From NCBI GenBank assembly GCA_902803635.1, contig CADCQU010000207.1, positions 1 through 5,539 of the forward strand: DNA of 5,539 nt, given 5' to 3'. Below are positions 5,468-5,539 of the stretch, in pieces. Position 1 is the stretch's first letter. Each line of letters begins with the position of its first letter. The stretch comes from an uncultured Lachnospiraceae bacterium (GTDB taxonomy: Bacteria > Bacillota > Clostridia > Lachnospirales > Lachnospiraceae). A program made the translations under genes and the position numbers. Under the pieces are notes generated by a model, which saw nothing but the letters and a program-made list of their open reading frames with translations, searched no databases and was not told the DNA's origin.

Positions 5468-5470
5468 GTA
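5451..5470. promoter_or_regulatory. 20-bp palindromic operator over the -35 box
   Basis: TACTTGACA (5451-5459) and TGTCAAGTA (5462-5470) are perfect 9-bp arms around a central AA. The palindrome covers the whole -35 box of the minus-strand promoter. A bound dimer would block RNA polymerase. The most likely ligand is the HTH domain of the operon's second protein, which would give autorepression. Confidence 0.6.
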
Positions 5471-5498
5471 ATTTTTTGCGAGAAGTGCAGCACCAGAC

Positions 5499-5539
5499 CG
5501 TCATGCGGCCGCCGCGCTTGCGCGAGCGGACATATGACG
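5499..5539. repeat. GC-rich imperfect inverted repeat at the window end
   Basis: CGTCAT (5499-5504) is inverted as ATGACG (5534-5539). Inside it CCGC-CGCGC (5509-5517) pairs with GCGCG-A-GCGG (5520-5529) with one bulged A and a tight TT turn. Neither visible flank is a clear T-tract, so a terminator for a gene beyond the window is possible but unproven. It may also be an end of a repeat that continues outside. Confidence 0.4.

Overview
The window looks like chromosomal accessory DNA from a gut-type Clostridia/Lachnospiraceae bacterium. The basis is the protein families present: a large secreted InlB-repeat/beta-helix surface protein, a HipA-like kinase with a neighbour of the type common in these genomes, a DUF4258/YgiT-type toxin-antitoxin-like pair, and a fragment of an 'IIEYKNP' PD-(D/E)XK-type protein. 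Strong AGGAGG-type ribosome sites fit this. No rRNA or tRNA gene or species-level marker is present, so the taxon is an inference.

Layout. (1) Bases 1-2240 (+): the C-terminal 745 codons of a large extracellular protein. The frame is open to the left edge, so the true start lies outside. It has an InlB-type repeat, a Gly/Ala/Ser-rich linker, a right-handed beta-helix, a His/Cys-containing repeat and Ig-like C-terminal modules, with no sortase anchor. Two hairpins follow it; the second is the likely terminator. (2) Bases 2380-2879: about 500 bases with no recognisable gene. They hold three copies of AATTGACCCA, which look like one end of an IS21-family element, then a 62-base element bounded by 11-base inverted repeats, then a good sigma-A-type promoter and a hairpin-containing leader. 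(3) Bases 2880-3417 (+): an AT-rich two-gene operon, DUF4258 protein plus YgiT/MqsA-type zinc-finger protein, a toxin-antitoxin-like pair. (4) Bases 3418-3698: no intact gene. A nested inverted/direct repeat lies beside a 62-codon fragment of a PD-(D/E)XK-like gene on the minus strand. (5) Bases 3692-5312 (-): a two-gene, overlapping, translationally coupled operon. The first gene is a compact HipA/HipT-like kinase. The second combines a region resembling the HipA N-terminal subdomain (HipS-like), a DUF2442-like domain and a C-terminal excisionase/MerR-type helix-turn-helix. Its promoter (5437-5467) carries a 20-base palindrome over the -35 box. (6) Bases 5499-5539: a GC-rich hairpin cut by the window end.

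How the genes work together. The minus-strand pair has the parts of a HipBST-like toxin-antitoxin or signalling module, redistributed: the kinase core is separate, while the subdomain-1-like part and a DNA-binding domain are fused in one protein. The palindrome on the promoter suggests autoregulation. This pair is the best candidate here for a poorly described system. The two TA-like modules are convergent around gene debris, and with the IS21-like end this suggests an insertion-prone island.
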